Source: an uncultured Oscillospiraceae bacterium (GTDB lineage Bacteria; Bacillota; Clostridia; Oscillospirales; Oscillospiraceae). From it: a stretch of DNA of 42,286 bases. Every line of letters begins with the position of its first letter. The stretch's first letter is position 1. The position numbers and the translations under genes are program-made. Positions 15,368 to 22,744 of the stretch are shown here, piece after piece. The notes under the pieces were generated by a model, which was given only the letters and a program-made list of their open reading frames with translations, made no database searches and was not told the DNA's origin. Where the stretch lies: NCBI GenBank assembly GCA_944387115.1, contig CALXDR010000009.1, positions 1-42,286 of the forward strand, in the 5' to 3' direction.

Positions 15368-15452
15368 CCCCGAGTACCTGGCCAACGTGGCCCGGACCGA
15401 GCTGGGGTTGCTGACGCCGGGTGAAATCGAGTTTGTGGATACATCCAAATAA
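15174..15452 (+). CDS. divIC: Septum formation initiator DivIC/FtsB family
   Basis: A 92-residue bitopic protein: a short basic cytoplasmic start, one membrane helix (about 9-27), then a coiled coil (QLTQAKETRDLLRQQVEQQQ). The family signature ANVARTELGLLTPGEIEF closes the protein. DivIC works with FtsL and DivIB at the division septum. ATG 15174 has AAGGAGAGG about 9 nt upstream. The gene overlaps the 3' part of the yabQ frame. Its place between yabQ and an S1-domain gene supports DivIC rather than FtsL. Confidence 0.92.
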   Translation: MKIKRAGMATKVLIVVLLVSAVTATLSLQVQLTQAKETRDLLRQQVEQQQEVNAALADDIANSDNPEYLANVARTELGLLTPGEIEFVDTSK

Positions 15453-15483
15453 TTAACAACAGGGAGAGGGAACAAAGAAACGT

Positions 15484-15942
15484 ATGGCTTTTGAAGTAGG
15501 TTCTATCTTGGAAGGAAAGGTGACTGGGATCACCAAGTTTGGCGCCTTTGTATCGCTGCCGGAAAATCGCTCCGGGCTGGTACATATTTCGGAAATCGCC
15601 TATTCGTATGTCAACGATATTCACGACCATCTGAGCGAGGGGCAGGGCGTCACCGTGAAGGTGATTGGGATTGATGAGAACAACCGCATCAATCTGTCCA
15701 TCAAGCAGGCTGCGCCCCCTCCTCCCCGTCCGGAGCGGCGTTTCTCCTCCCGCAATGGAGGCCAGGGCGGCGGTGAGCGCCGTGGTTCTTCGGGCGGCCG
15801 CCGTGGCATGGGCGAGGTGTCCCAGGCCAAGGGCCCGGCCAGCTTTGAGGATCAGCTCAAGCAGTTTATGGCCAGCTCTGACAGCAAGCTGTCCGAGCTG
15901 CACATGAATGAGAAGCGCTCCAGCCGCCGGGGGCGTAGGTAA
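15484..15942 (+). CDS. yabR: S1-domain RNA-binding protein, YabR-like
   Basis: A 152-residue protein. Residues 3-72 form one S1 OB-fold domain (GSILEGKVTGITKFGAFVSL ... GLVHISEIA). A low-complexity Arg/Gly/Ser linker (about 77-115) and a short helical tail ending SSRRGRR follow, both likely to bind nucleic acid. Homologues (YabR, also called CvfD or general stress protein 13) associate with ribosomes. It is the last gene of the yabP-yabQ-divIC-yabR run. An interspersed repeat begins within about 10 nt of its TAA stop. The ribosome binding site (GGGAGAGGG) is rather far from the ATG. Confidence 0.9.
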   Translation: MAFEVGSILEGKVTGITKFGAFVSLPENRSGLVHISEIAYSYVNDIHDHLSEGQGVTVKVIGIDENNRINLSIKQAAPPPPRPERRFSSRNGGQGGGERRGSSGGRRGMGEVSQAKGPASFEDQLKQFMASSDSKLSELHMNEKRSSRRGRR

Positions 15943-15949
15943 GATAGAA

Positions 15950-16226
15950 GCGCCGAGCCCCCGGAGCAGCTTGACTGGACTGGAGCGAGGAATAAATTCC
16001 AGGACGGGCATAGCCCGGCCGAATTTGTTCCGAGTCGGAGGGAAGTCAAGCGTGGCGGAGGGGAGCGAGGCGTGACAATAGCGAAGCGTCTGAGCCGTCG
16101 TGAGCAGGCTGGATGGACCGGAGTGAGGGATAGGCATAAGGCGGGCGTAGCCCGCTATGCCTGTCCCGAATCGGAGGGAAGCCAGCCGTTGCGAACAGGC
16201 GAGGCGTGACAACATAGAAGCGCCGA
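15950..16226 (-). repeat. Interspersed repeat, reverse orientation: one type-A and one divergent type-B unit
   Basis: On the minus strand 16226-16090 matches the ~133-bp unit at 1-133 (type A), with the hairpin AGCGGGC-TAC-GCCCGCC. 16090-15950 is a related but divergent unit (type B) with GGCCGGGC-TAT-GCCCGTCC. The stems remain paired although their sequences differ. The repeat lies directly behind yabR. Confidence 0.9.
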
Positions 16227-16227
16227 A

Positions 16228-16399
16228 CCCCGCCGCAGCCCCCTTCAGCGGAGCGCAACTGAGGGTACTCTGCCGGGGGCGGGGCAGGGGCGTGGGGAGT
16301 GTTCCCCTGTGCGCACCGTGCCGGCGCTGCCAGACTCCTTGCGCGGGAGTGCTTTTGATGGTCCTGCCATCCCCGACCAAGGTGGGGATGGCTTTTTTT
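16228..16399 (+). ncRNA. Array of hairpins ending in a strong terminator; possible structured RNA or 3' UTR
   Basis: CCCCGCC/GGCGGGG (16228-16234 with 16278-16284) encloses GCAG/CTGC and CCCTTCAG/CTGAGGG. CAGGGG/CCCCTG (16285-16290 with 16304-16309) follows, then ACTCC/GGGAGT (16334-16350), then the terminator at 16366-16399. No open frame here looks real. It may be a small RNA or the 3' end of the yabR transcript. It does not match 4.5S RNA, RNase P RNA or tmRNA motifs that I can recognise. Confidence 0.4.
16366..16399 (+). terminator. Rho-independent terminator
   Basis: GCCATCCCC (16366-16374) and GGGGATGGC (16384-16392) form a perfect 9-bp stem with a 9-nt loop, followed by seven T (16393-16399). 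Confidence 0.92.
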
Positions 16400-16423
16400 C
16401 GTCCCCTTTGGCCTGGCAGAGGA

Positions 16424-16463
16424 TAAAAAGCGGCGCTTTTCCGTCTGCTGCCGGAAAAGCGCC
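16424..16463 (-). terminator. Minus-strand terminator-like hairpin
   Basis: GGCGCTTTTCCG (16432-16443) pairs perfectly with CGGAAAAGCGCC (16452-16463). On the minus strand the stem is followed by GC and five T. There is no minus-strand gene upstream of it, so it may end an unannotated minus-strand RNA from about 16464-16640. That stretch has no gene, only a further imperfect hairpin near 16498-16523. Confidence 0.55.
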
Positions 16464-16640
16464 AAAGAGTCTTGTTGCGCGGGAGAATGGAATGACCGCA
16501 TGGGACATGCCCATGCTGCGGCGTTGACCGCGGATACAAGATACCACATCAGCCCAGTCGAAATCTGTTGAACGCTGGGGTGGCAGAGAATTTTTTTACA
16601 GCAGGCCCTGCCCGGAGCGGCCGGGGTCGGAGGAGGTAGT

Positions 16641-17789
16641 ATGTATATCATCAACGGCGTACTCCACACCATGGACGGCCCTGTGCTGTCCCGGGGCTAT
16701 GTGGCCTTTGAAGGGGGGCGCATCACTGGGGTGGGCCCCATGGAGGAGCTGGAGGGGGTGCACCTTTCCGGGGAGGTGGTGGACGCCCAGGGGGGGCATA
16801 TCATCCCCGGGATGCTGGACATCCACTGCCATCTGGGGCTGTACGGCTCCGGGGTGGGGTTTGAGGCGGAGGATTTGAATGAAATGACCGATCCCTCCAC
16901 CCCCCACCTCCGGGCGCTGGACGGGGTGAACCCCTTAGACCCCTACTTCCGGGAGGCCCGTCAGGCAGGGGTGACCTGCGTACTCACCGGGCCTGGCTCA
17001 ACCAACCCCATCAGCGGACAATCTGTCCTGCTCAAGACCGTGGGACGGGTGGTGGACGAGATGGTGGTGCGTGCCCCTGCCTCCATGAAATTTGCCCTGG
17101 GTGAGAACCCGAAAAAGTGCTACGGCAAGCGGGACCAGTCCCCCATGACCCGCATGGGCACTACGGCCATCATCCGGGAGCAGCTGGCCAAGGCGATGGA
17201 CTACCAGGTGAAATACAGCGGCAACGGCGACCAGCCCGATTTTGACGCCAAGCTGGAGGCGCTGCGCCCCCTGGCAGAGGGCAAGCTGGCCGCCCATTTC
17301 CACGCCCACCGGGCGGACGACATCGTCACCGCAGTGCGCATTGCCCGGGAGTTCGGCCTGGAGTTTGCCGTGGTACACGGCACAGAGGGGCACCTGGTGG
17401 CAGACTATCTGGCCCAGGAGGGCGTGCCTGTGATTACAGGGCCAATCCTCACCGACCGCTCCAAGCCGGAATTGGCCCAGCTGAGGCTGGAGAACACGGC
17501 CATACTCGCCCGGGCGGGGGTGGAGGTGGCCCTGTGTACCGACCATCCAGAGACGCCCATCCAGTACCTGCCCCTGTGCGCAGCCATGGCGGCAAAAGCC
17601 GGATTGGACGAGGAGGAGGCGCTGGCCACCATCACCTGCAATGCCGCCCGCATTGCCGGGGCGGGCCACCGGCTTGGCTCGCTGACGGTGGGCAAGGACG
17701 CCGATGTGGTGGTGCTGGACGGCCCGCCGCTGGACTGGCGCACCCATGTGGTGCGGGTGTACATCAACGGGGAAGAGGTGCGTGACTGA
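16641..17789 (+). CDS. Metal-dependent amidohydrolase
   Basis: A 382-residue protein of the amidohydrolase superfamily. The small beta-domain (MYIINGVLHTMDG and the C-terminal GKDADVVVLDG) surrounds a TIM barrel. Predicted metal ligands are H62 and H64 of DIHCHLG, the His residues of AHFHAH and VVHGTEGH, and the Asp of CTDHPE; a Lys in the MKFALGENPK stretch may bridge the metals. The family includes imidazolonepropionase-like and dipeptidase-like hydrolases; the substrate is not clear. GGAGGAGG precedes the ATG by 4 nt. Its stop overlaps the start of the fumarase-type subunit by one base, so the two are translationally coupled. Confidence 0.88.
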   Translation: MYIINGVLHTMDGPVLSRGYVAFEGGRITGVGPMEELEGVHLSGEVVDAQGGHIIPGMLDIHCHLGLYGSGVGFEAEDLNEMTDPSTPHLRALDGVNPLDPYFREARQAGVTCVLTGPGSTNPISGQSVLLKTVGRVVDEMVVRAPASMKFALGENPKKCYGKRDQSPMTRMGTTAIIREQLAKAMDYQVKYSGNGDQPDFDAKLEALRPLAEGKLAAHFHAHRADDIVTAVRIAREFGLEFAVVHGTEGHLVADYLAQEGVPVITGPILTDRSKPELAQLRLENTAILARAGVEVALCTDHPETPIQYLPLCAAMAAKAGLDEEEALATITCNAARIAGAGHRLGSLTVGKDADVVVLDGPPLDWRTHVVRVYINGEEVRD

Positions 17790-18634
17790 TGGTACGGGAG
17801 ATTTCGGCGCAGGCCCTCAGCCAGCTGGTGGCACAGCTGTGCGTGCAGGCCAATACGGTGCTCCCCCAGGATATGCGCCAGGCCATCTGCCAGGCGTGTC
17901 AGGGGGAGCGTTCCCCGGTGGGACAGCGGATTTTGCACGATATGCAGGACAATTACCACATTGCCCAGGAGGAGGGGCTGCCCATCTGCCAGGACACCGG
18001 CATGGCGGTGGTCTTTGTGGACTGGGGGCAGGACTGCCACCTGACAGGGGGCACGCTGGAGGAAGCGGTGAACCAGGGGGTGGCCCAGGGGTATGTGGAG
18101 GGGCATCTGCGACTGTCTGTGGTGGGCGACCCTCTGCGCCGGGTGAATACCAACAACAACACCCCCGCCATGCTCCACCTGCGCATGGTGCCCGGTGACC
18201 AGGTGCGGGTGACGGTGGCCCCCAAGGGGTTTGGCAGTGAGAACATGACCCGGCTGAAGATGTTCAAGCCCTCTGCAACCCTCCAGGAGGTGGAGGACTT
18301 TGTGGTGGAGTGCGTGTCCATGGCCGGCTCAAATCCCTGCCCCCCGGTGGTGGTGGGGGTGGGCCTGGGTGGCACCTCGGAGATGTCTGCCCTGCTGGCA
18401 AAGCGCGCCCTCCTCCGTCCGGCGGGGGCGGGCAGCGACGACCCCTATTACCGGGAGATGGAGGGGCGGCTGCTGGAGCGCATCAACCGGCTGGGGATTG
18501 GCCCTCAGGGGCTGGGAGGAACGGTGACGGCGTTGTCGGTGGCCATCCTTCCCTGCGCCACCCACATTGCCGGACTGCCCTGCTGTGTCAATCTGGGCTG
18601 CCACGTCACCCGCCATGCAGAGGGCATCTTGTAA
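17789..18634 (+). CDS. Class I fumarase / L-tartrate dehydratase alpha subunit (orphan)
   Basis: A 281-residue protein matching the N-terminal (alpha) half of two-subunit class I hydro-lyases. Cys67 in LPICQDTG, the Cys of SNPCPPVVVGVG and the Cys of NLGCHVTRHAEG are the three ligands of the oxygen-labile 4Fe-4S cluster. The conserved TNNNTPA and GGTxxxSALLAKRALLRP segments are present. Known enzymes need a beta subunit, normally encoded immediately downstream. Here the next gene is hpf, and no beta gene is in the window. The upstream coupled gene is an amidohydrolase, which hints at a catabolic hydro-lyase role rather than a citric-acid-cycle one. Confidence 0.9.
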   Translation: MVREISAQALSQLVAQLCVQANTVLPQDMRQAICQACQGERSPVGQRILHDMQDNYHIAQEEGLPICQDTGMAVVFVDWGQDCHLTGGTLEEAVNQGVAQGYVEGHLRLSVVGDPLRRVNTNNNTPAMLHLRMVPGDQVRVTVAPKGFGSENMTRLKMFKPSATLQEVEDFVVECVSMAGSNPCPPVVVGVGLGGTSEMSALLAKRALLRPAGAGSDDPYYREMEGRLLERINRLGIGPQGLGGTVTALSVAILPCATHIAGLPCCVNLGCHVTRHAEGIL

Positions 18635-18641
18635 ATAAATT

Positions 18642-18691
18642 GTGACTTTCGTCAAAAAACTATGGCATAATGCTGGGGGGTGTGGTATACT
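18642..18691 (+). promoter_or_regulatory. Candidate promoter region of hpf
   Basis: GTGACT (18642-18647) and CATAAT (18666-18671) are 18 bp apart. A second -10-like TATACT lies at 18686-18691. Two small GC hairpins (GGGGA-GAGG-TTCCCC near 18701 and CGCCCCC-AGC-GGGGGCG at 18722-18738) follow before the ribosome binding site. Confidence 0.4.
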
Positions 18692-18754
18692 CTACACACG
18701 GGGAGAGGTTCCCCGACGTACCGCCCCCAGCGGGGGCGAGAAGGAGCTGAGTAC

Positions 18755-19300
18755 ATGAAGTTTACGTTTACCGAGAGAAAGGTCCATCGTTCCAATGCCC
18801 TGCGGGAGTATGCGGAGAAGAAGGTGGGCAAGCTGGAGCGTTACTTCCAGGTGGAGCCGGAGGCCAACCTGGTGTTCTCTGTGGAGAAGGAGCGGAACAA
18901 GGTGGAGCTGACCATCCGTTCCGGCGGGCTGGTTTTGCGGGTTTCGGAGTGTACTTCTGATATGTATGCCTCTGTGGATGCGGCGGTGACCGCCATGGAG
19001 CGGCAGCTGCGCAAGCACAAGAGCCGCCTGGAAAAGCGCCTGCGCCAGGACGCCTTTGTGCGCACGGTGTCTGAGGAGGATGTGTCCTCCTTTGTCCCCG
19101 ATGTGGTGGAAAACAGCCAGTTCCAGGTGGAGCGGGCGAAGAAATTCCACCTCAAGCCCATGACGGTGGATGAGGCCATCCTCCAGATGGAGCTGCTGGG
19201 CCATGCCTTCTTTGCCTTCAAGAATGAGGACGGCGGCGCCTTCAGCGTGGTGTACCGGCGCAACAACGGCGGGTACGGCCTCATTGAGGACGAGGACTAA
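18755..19300 (+). CDS. hpf: Ribosome hibernation promoting factor, long form
   Basis: A 181-residue long-form HPF. Residues 1-105 are the RaiA/HPF domain that sits in the decoding centre. Residues ~125-181 are the C-terminal domain (KKFHLKPMTVDEAILQMELLGHAFFAF) that joins two 30S subunits into 100S dimers. It silences ribosomes in slow growth or stress. AAGGAG lies 8 nt before ATG 18755; the frame is open upstream to 18680 but without family similarity. It is a single gene between its own promoter region and a strong terminator. Confidence 0.96.
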   Translation: MKFTFTERKVHRSNALREYAEKKVGKLERYFQVEPEANLVFSVEKERNKVELTIRSGGLVLRVSECTSDMYASVDAAVTAMERQLRKHKSRLEKRLRQDAFVRTVSEEDVSSFVPDVVENSQFQVERAKKFHLKPMTVDEAILQMELLGHAFFAFKNEDGGAFSVVYRRNNGGYGLIEDED

Positions 19301-19314
19301 TCATCACAACTTCA

Positions 19315-19349
19315 CCGGCGTCTATCCACAGGGATAGACGCCGGTTTTT
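19315..19349 (+). terminator. Rho-independent terminator of hpf
   Basis: CCGGCGTCTATCC (19315-19327) pairs perfectly with GGATAGACGCCGG (19332-19344) over a 4-nt loop, followed by TTTTT. Confidence 0.95.
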
Positions 19350-19437
19350 CCATCAAAAAAGGGCGCCAACGCCCCGGCCGCGGCAAGCGGGCCGGGCGCA
19401 GGGGAGGTGTTCCGCGGCGTGCATCTGGGCGGCCTGA

Positions 19438-19467
19438 CCGGCGCCTATCGGCACGGATAGACGCCGG
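19438..19467 (+). repeat. Second, degenerate copy of the hpf terminator hairpin
   Basis: CCGGCGCCTATC (19438-19449) and GATAGACGCCGG (19456-19467) repeat the stem at 19315-19344 with one mismatched pair and a T-poor tail. Between the two lie other GC hairpins (GGGCG-CCAA-CGCCC near 19361). 19480-19640 is notably AT-rich and has no gene. Confidence 0.75.
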
Positions 19468-19624
19468 CTTTCTCTGTGAGATTTTGTGGAAAGGGTAGAG
19501 CGTCAGGCCGAAAAAAATCACTTGCCTTCAAATGGGAATCTTATTTTTGGAAAAATGGTAAAAACAGAGGAGAAATCCTTGAAAATCAAACATTTTGGTG
19601 TCAAAAATCATGGGAAGGAACCGT

Positions 19625-19653
19625 TTGCCAATGAAAAAGGCTTGTAGTATAAT
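19625..19653 (+). promoter_or_regulatory. Near-consensus SigmaA promoter of the pel-like operon
   Basis: TTGCCA (19625-19630) and TATAAT (19648-19653) are separated by exactly 17 bp, about 39 bp before the first start codon. The AT-rich stretch before it could act as an UP element or regulator site. The leader is too short (about 32 nt) for a c-di-GMP riboswitch. Confidence 0.85.
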
Positions 19654-19691
19654 AAGAGAGATTGTGCTTGGGCACAAAACGTTGAGGAAAA

Positions 19692-21830
19692 GTGGCGAAA
19701 TCGACCATGAAGGTATTGTTTGTTGGAAATTATGACCTGGCCGGTTCCTATCTGGCCCAGCGTCTGTATAAAGAGGGCAACCGCCTGTGCTGGATTACTT
19801 CGGAGAGCCACCGGGAGCTGTTCTTTCGGGGGACGAAGGGGAAGGTATACCGGGTGGAGCCGGACTACCACACCTGTGCGCAGATTCTGGCCATGGAGTC
19901 GGTGAACTATGTGGTCTTTCTAAGCGGCGGAATACGCTCGGGGGATACAGATGGGCATCAGTCCGGGCGGATGCTCCAGGCCATCCGCAGTGTGCTCCAC
20001 GCAGGGCTCAATTACAAGCTGACGGGGGTGGCGTACCTGTCAGCCAGCGAGCTGTCCAACCAGGATTTGCTCACTGCAGATTTGGAGGAGCTACGGGGGG
20101 CAGAACGGGTGGTGTCTGCCTTTTGCCAGGCCCACAGTATGCGGTGCACCATCCTGCGCCTGGGGCAGGTGTACGGCCGGGGGCTGTATGGGGACTTGGG
20201 ACTGCTGGGGGACGCCATGGAGAAAATCCAGGGGGGTGAAGGGGCGCTGTTCTGCCCCTTTACCCGGGATTCCCGTATAGACCTGCTGGACGGCGGGGAC
20301 GCCGCAGACGCCGTCTACCGTCTGGTGAGCGAGCTGCACAGCGGCGTATACACAGTGACCACGGGATACCCGGTGACCATGGAGCAGCTGTACACCACCG
20401 CAGCCCTGCAGCTGGGATACCAGGGCGAGATTTTTTACGGGGACCTGGTGCACCAGGAGAACCCCGCCGCCTGCGTGCCCCTCAAGGAGCAGACGGGGTG
20501 GATGCCCTTCCACCGCTTTGACCAGGAGGGCGGGCAGGCAGTGAGGAGCATTCTGGAGTTCAACCGCCAGGCAGCGGAGAACCAGGAGGAGGTGCGCCGG
20601 AAAAACATCGGCGGCAGTCCCCTGTTCAAGATGATTTTGGAGACGGGGCAGACGCTGCTGCTCTTTGTGGCCCTCCTCCTGCTCAGCAGCTTTATGCCCG
20701 ACTGGAGCGACCTGCGGCTGGTGGATTTGCGGCTGATGTATGTGGTCATTGTGGCCGTGTCCTTTGGTATGTGCCAGGGACTGCTGGCCACGGTGCTGGC
20801 CTGCGTGGCCTATATCCTCGGTGTGATGCGCTCCGGGGTGGACCCGTCCTATATGCTCTACAGCATTGATTACTGGGTGCCCTTTGCGGTGTACGGCACC
20901 GTGGGCGCCACGCTGGGCTATATCACCGGCAAGCGCAACGACGATTTGCACGTGCTGCAAAAGGAGTACGATGACCTGGATGAGGAGTACAACTTCCTCA
21001 AGGGCACCTACCGGGAGATGGCGCAGGTGAAAAACCACCTGCAAAAGCAGATTATGATCTCCAAGGAGAGCTTTTCCAGCATTTACGAAATCACCGAGCG
21101 GCTCAACTCCCTCAGCCCCCGTATGATTCTCTTCAAAACGGTGAAGGTGCTGGAGGAGACGATGGAGTGCCCCAATGTAGCCATTTACATCCTCCCCAAT
21201 CAGGGGGGCGGCTACGGGCGGCTGATGGCCTGCTCGGCCTCGCTGGCCTCCAAGCTCAATCCCTCCCTCAATGTGGAGAACATACCGGAAATTTGGGAGG
21301 CTGTTGGCCAGGGACAGATGTTTGTCAACTGTGATCTCATCCCAAACTATCCAGGCTATGTGATGCCCGTGTGCAACGGAGATACGGTGACCTCCATGGT
21401 CATGCTGTACGATTTGGAGCCGGAGAAGTTTACGGTGCACTACCGCAATCTGTTCCGCACGGTGGTGCAGCTGGTGCAGCAGAATATGGTGCGGGCCTGG
21501 CAGTATGAGAGCGCAGCCAAAGAGGGGCGCTACTTCCCCGGCAGCCGGGTGCTCCATCCCCAGGCCCTCCGGGAGGAGCTGGAGACCCTGGAAATGGCCA
21601 GCCAGGAGCTCAACTACCAGTACGATGTGGCCAGGGTATGCCTGCCCGCCGGTATGGACCAGGCGGAGGGCGTGCGCCGCATGGAGCGGCTGGTGCGGGG
21701 CACCGACCTGCTGGGCTGCAACGAGCAGGGAGAATACCAGGCGGTGTTCCTCTTTGCCGGGCAGGCAGGGCGGATGCAGATTGAGGAGCGCTTCCGGGCC
21801 AACGGCCTGGAGCTGGTGTGGGAGGTTTGA
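19692..21830 (+). CDS. pelD: PelD-like c-di-GMP receptor with N-terminal epimerase-like domain
   Basis: A 712-residue fusion. Residues ~5-300 resemble an NAD-dependent epimerase/dehydratase (GNYDLAG near the start, VYGRG later), but the YxxxK catalytic pair is absent: the equivalent helix reads LEELRGAE. Four membrane helices (~310-415), a coiled coil (~418-455) and a GAF-like domain (~465-600) follow. The C-terminal degenerate GGDEF domain has EQGEY (678-682) at the active site, but RGTD (669-672) five residues before it matches the RxxD c-di-GMP inhibitory site. This is the PelD architecture, in which the dead cyclase binds c-di-GMP to switch on polymer synthesis. GTG 19692 follows GAGG; ATG 19707 is an alternative without a nearby site. 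Confidence 0.85.
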   Translation: MAKSTMKVLFVGNYDLAGSYLAQRLYKEGNRLCWITSESHRELFFRGTKGKVYRVEPDYHTCAQILAMESVNYVVFLSGGIRSGDTDGHQSGRMLQAIRSVLHAGLNYKLTGVAYLSASELSNQDLLTADLEELRGAERVVSAFCQAHSMRCTILRLGQVYGRGLYGDLGLLGDAMEKIQGGEGALFCPFTRDSRIDLLDGGDAADAVYRLVSELHSGVYTVTTGYPVTMEQLYTTAALQLGYQGEIFYGDLVHQENPAACVPLKEQTGWMPFHRFDQEGGQAVRSILEFNRQAAENQEEVRRKNIGGSPLFKMILETGQTLLLFVALLLLSSFMPDWSDLRLVDLRLMYVVIVAVSFGMCQGLLATVLACVAYILGVMRSGVDPSYMLYSIDYWVPFAVYGTVGATLGYITGKRNDDLHVLQKEYDDLDEEYNFLKGTYREMAQVKNHLQKQIMISKESFSSIYEITERLNSLSPRMILFKTVKVLEETMECPNVAIYILPNQGGGYGRLMACSASLASKLNPSLNVENIPEIWEAVGQGQMFVNCDLIPNYPGYVMPVCNGDTVTSMVMLYDLEPEKFTVHYRNLFRTVVQLVQQNMVRAWQYESAAKEGRYFPGSRVLHPQALREELETLEMASQELNYQYDVARVCLPAGMDQAEGVRRMERLVRGTDLLGCNEQGEYQAVFLFAGQAGRMQIEERFRANGLELVWEV

Positions 21831-21832
21831 GT

Positions 21833-22744
21833 ATGGAGCGTGTGATGCAGGTGCTCCTCATCCTCCATGTGCTGCTTTCGCTGGTGTATGCCTATGACTG
21901 GTTCAAGGAGCATGAACGGGTGCAGGAGGCGCTGTTTCGCCTGGTGATGGTGCTACTCATTCCGGTGGTGGGCTTCCTCTTCTTTCATGTGCTGGATTTT
22001 GCCAGCCGCCGCAATCAGGAGGCGGATTTGGAGGGGCTGTACCTGGGATCCCAGAACTATGACAACGACCTGGAGCTGCTGCGCCCCATGGATATGGATG
22101 CCGAGCTCAACCGCACCTCGGTGGAGGATGCGCTGCGCATGGGAGATTACCGCACCCGGCGGCAGGCGGTGATGGAGACCCTCAAGACCGAGGACAATCT
22201 GGAGTACCTGGAGGTGCTGCGCAAGGCCCTTGAAAATGAGGACAGCGAAACCTCCCACTATGCCAGCGCCGTGATTATGGACATCCAGAAGAAGATTCAG
22301 GACAACCTCACCATGCGTGAGGCCGCCTTTGAGCGGGAGCCAGATAACGTGGCGGTGATGCAGGCGCTGGAGCAGGAGCTGTACCGGGTCATCACCAGCG
22401 GCGTGTACGACGAGCACAATTTGCACAAGTACTATGTGAAGTATAAAATGGTCTCCGACGCCCTGCTCAGCCAGGAGGAGCCCCAGGAGGAGTGGTTCCA
22501 CGGCCGTGTGCAGGTGGACCTGGCCACCGGGGATGTGGGCCATGCCCGACAGGTGTGCCGGCAGTTTCGCGACTGCTATCCAGACAGTGAGGATATGGTG
22601 GTGGACACCATCAAGGTGTGCATCAAGGCCAGCGACCGGGAGGGACTGGACGAGTTTTTGGCGCAAATTCCCTCCATGCCGGTGCTGCTCACCGATGAAG
22701 CGCTGCAATACATTCGGTTTTTCAGGAAGAGGGGGAGGACATGA
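21833..22744 (+). CDS. pelE: PelE-like membrane protein with helical repeats
   Basis: A 303-residue protein. Two hydrophobic helices (about 5-20 and 30-50) are followed by a soluble, charged, all-helical region of TPR-like character. This is the layout of PelE, which joins PelD and PelG in the inner-membrane Pel synthase complex. Sequence similarity is recognisable mainly by layout and position between PelD-like and deacetylase genes. GGGAGG sits 7 nt before ATG 21833, 2 nt after the pelD stop. The 3' end overlaps the next ATG (ATGA). Confidence 0.72.
   Translation: MERVMQVLLILHVLLSLVYAYDWFKEHERVQEALFRLVMVLLIPVVGFLFFHVLDFASRRNQEADLEGLYLGSQNYDNDLELLRPMDMDAELNRTSVEDALRMGDYRTRRQAVMETLKTEDNLEYLEVLRKALENEDSETSHYASAVIMDIQKKIQDNLTMREAAFEREPDNVAVMQALEQELYRVITSGVYDEHNLHKYYVKYKMVSDALLSQEEPQEEWFHGRVQVDLATGDVGHARQVCRQFRDCYPDSEDMVVDTIKVCIKASDREGLDEFLAQIPSMPVLLTDEALQYIRFFRKRGRT

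Noticed and set aside
16575-16597. GGGGTGGCA followed by a T-run, resembling a T-box leader element
   Set aside because: There is no specifier stem, no AGTA-type box and no downstream terminator, and the next gene is an amidohydrolase rather than an amino acid or tRNA synthetase gene.
19654-19691. c-di-GMP riboswitch ahead of the pel-like operon
   Set aside because: The leader from the predicted promoter is only about 32 nt, and no GEMM-type motif is seen in the 200 bp upstream.
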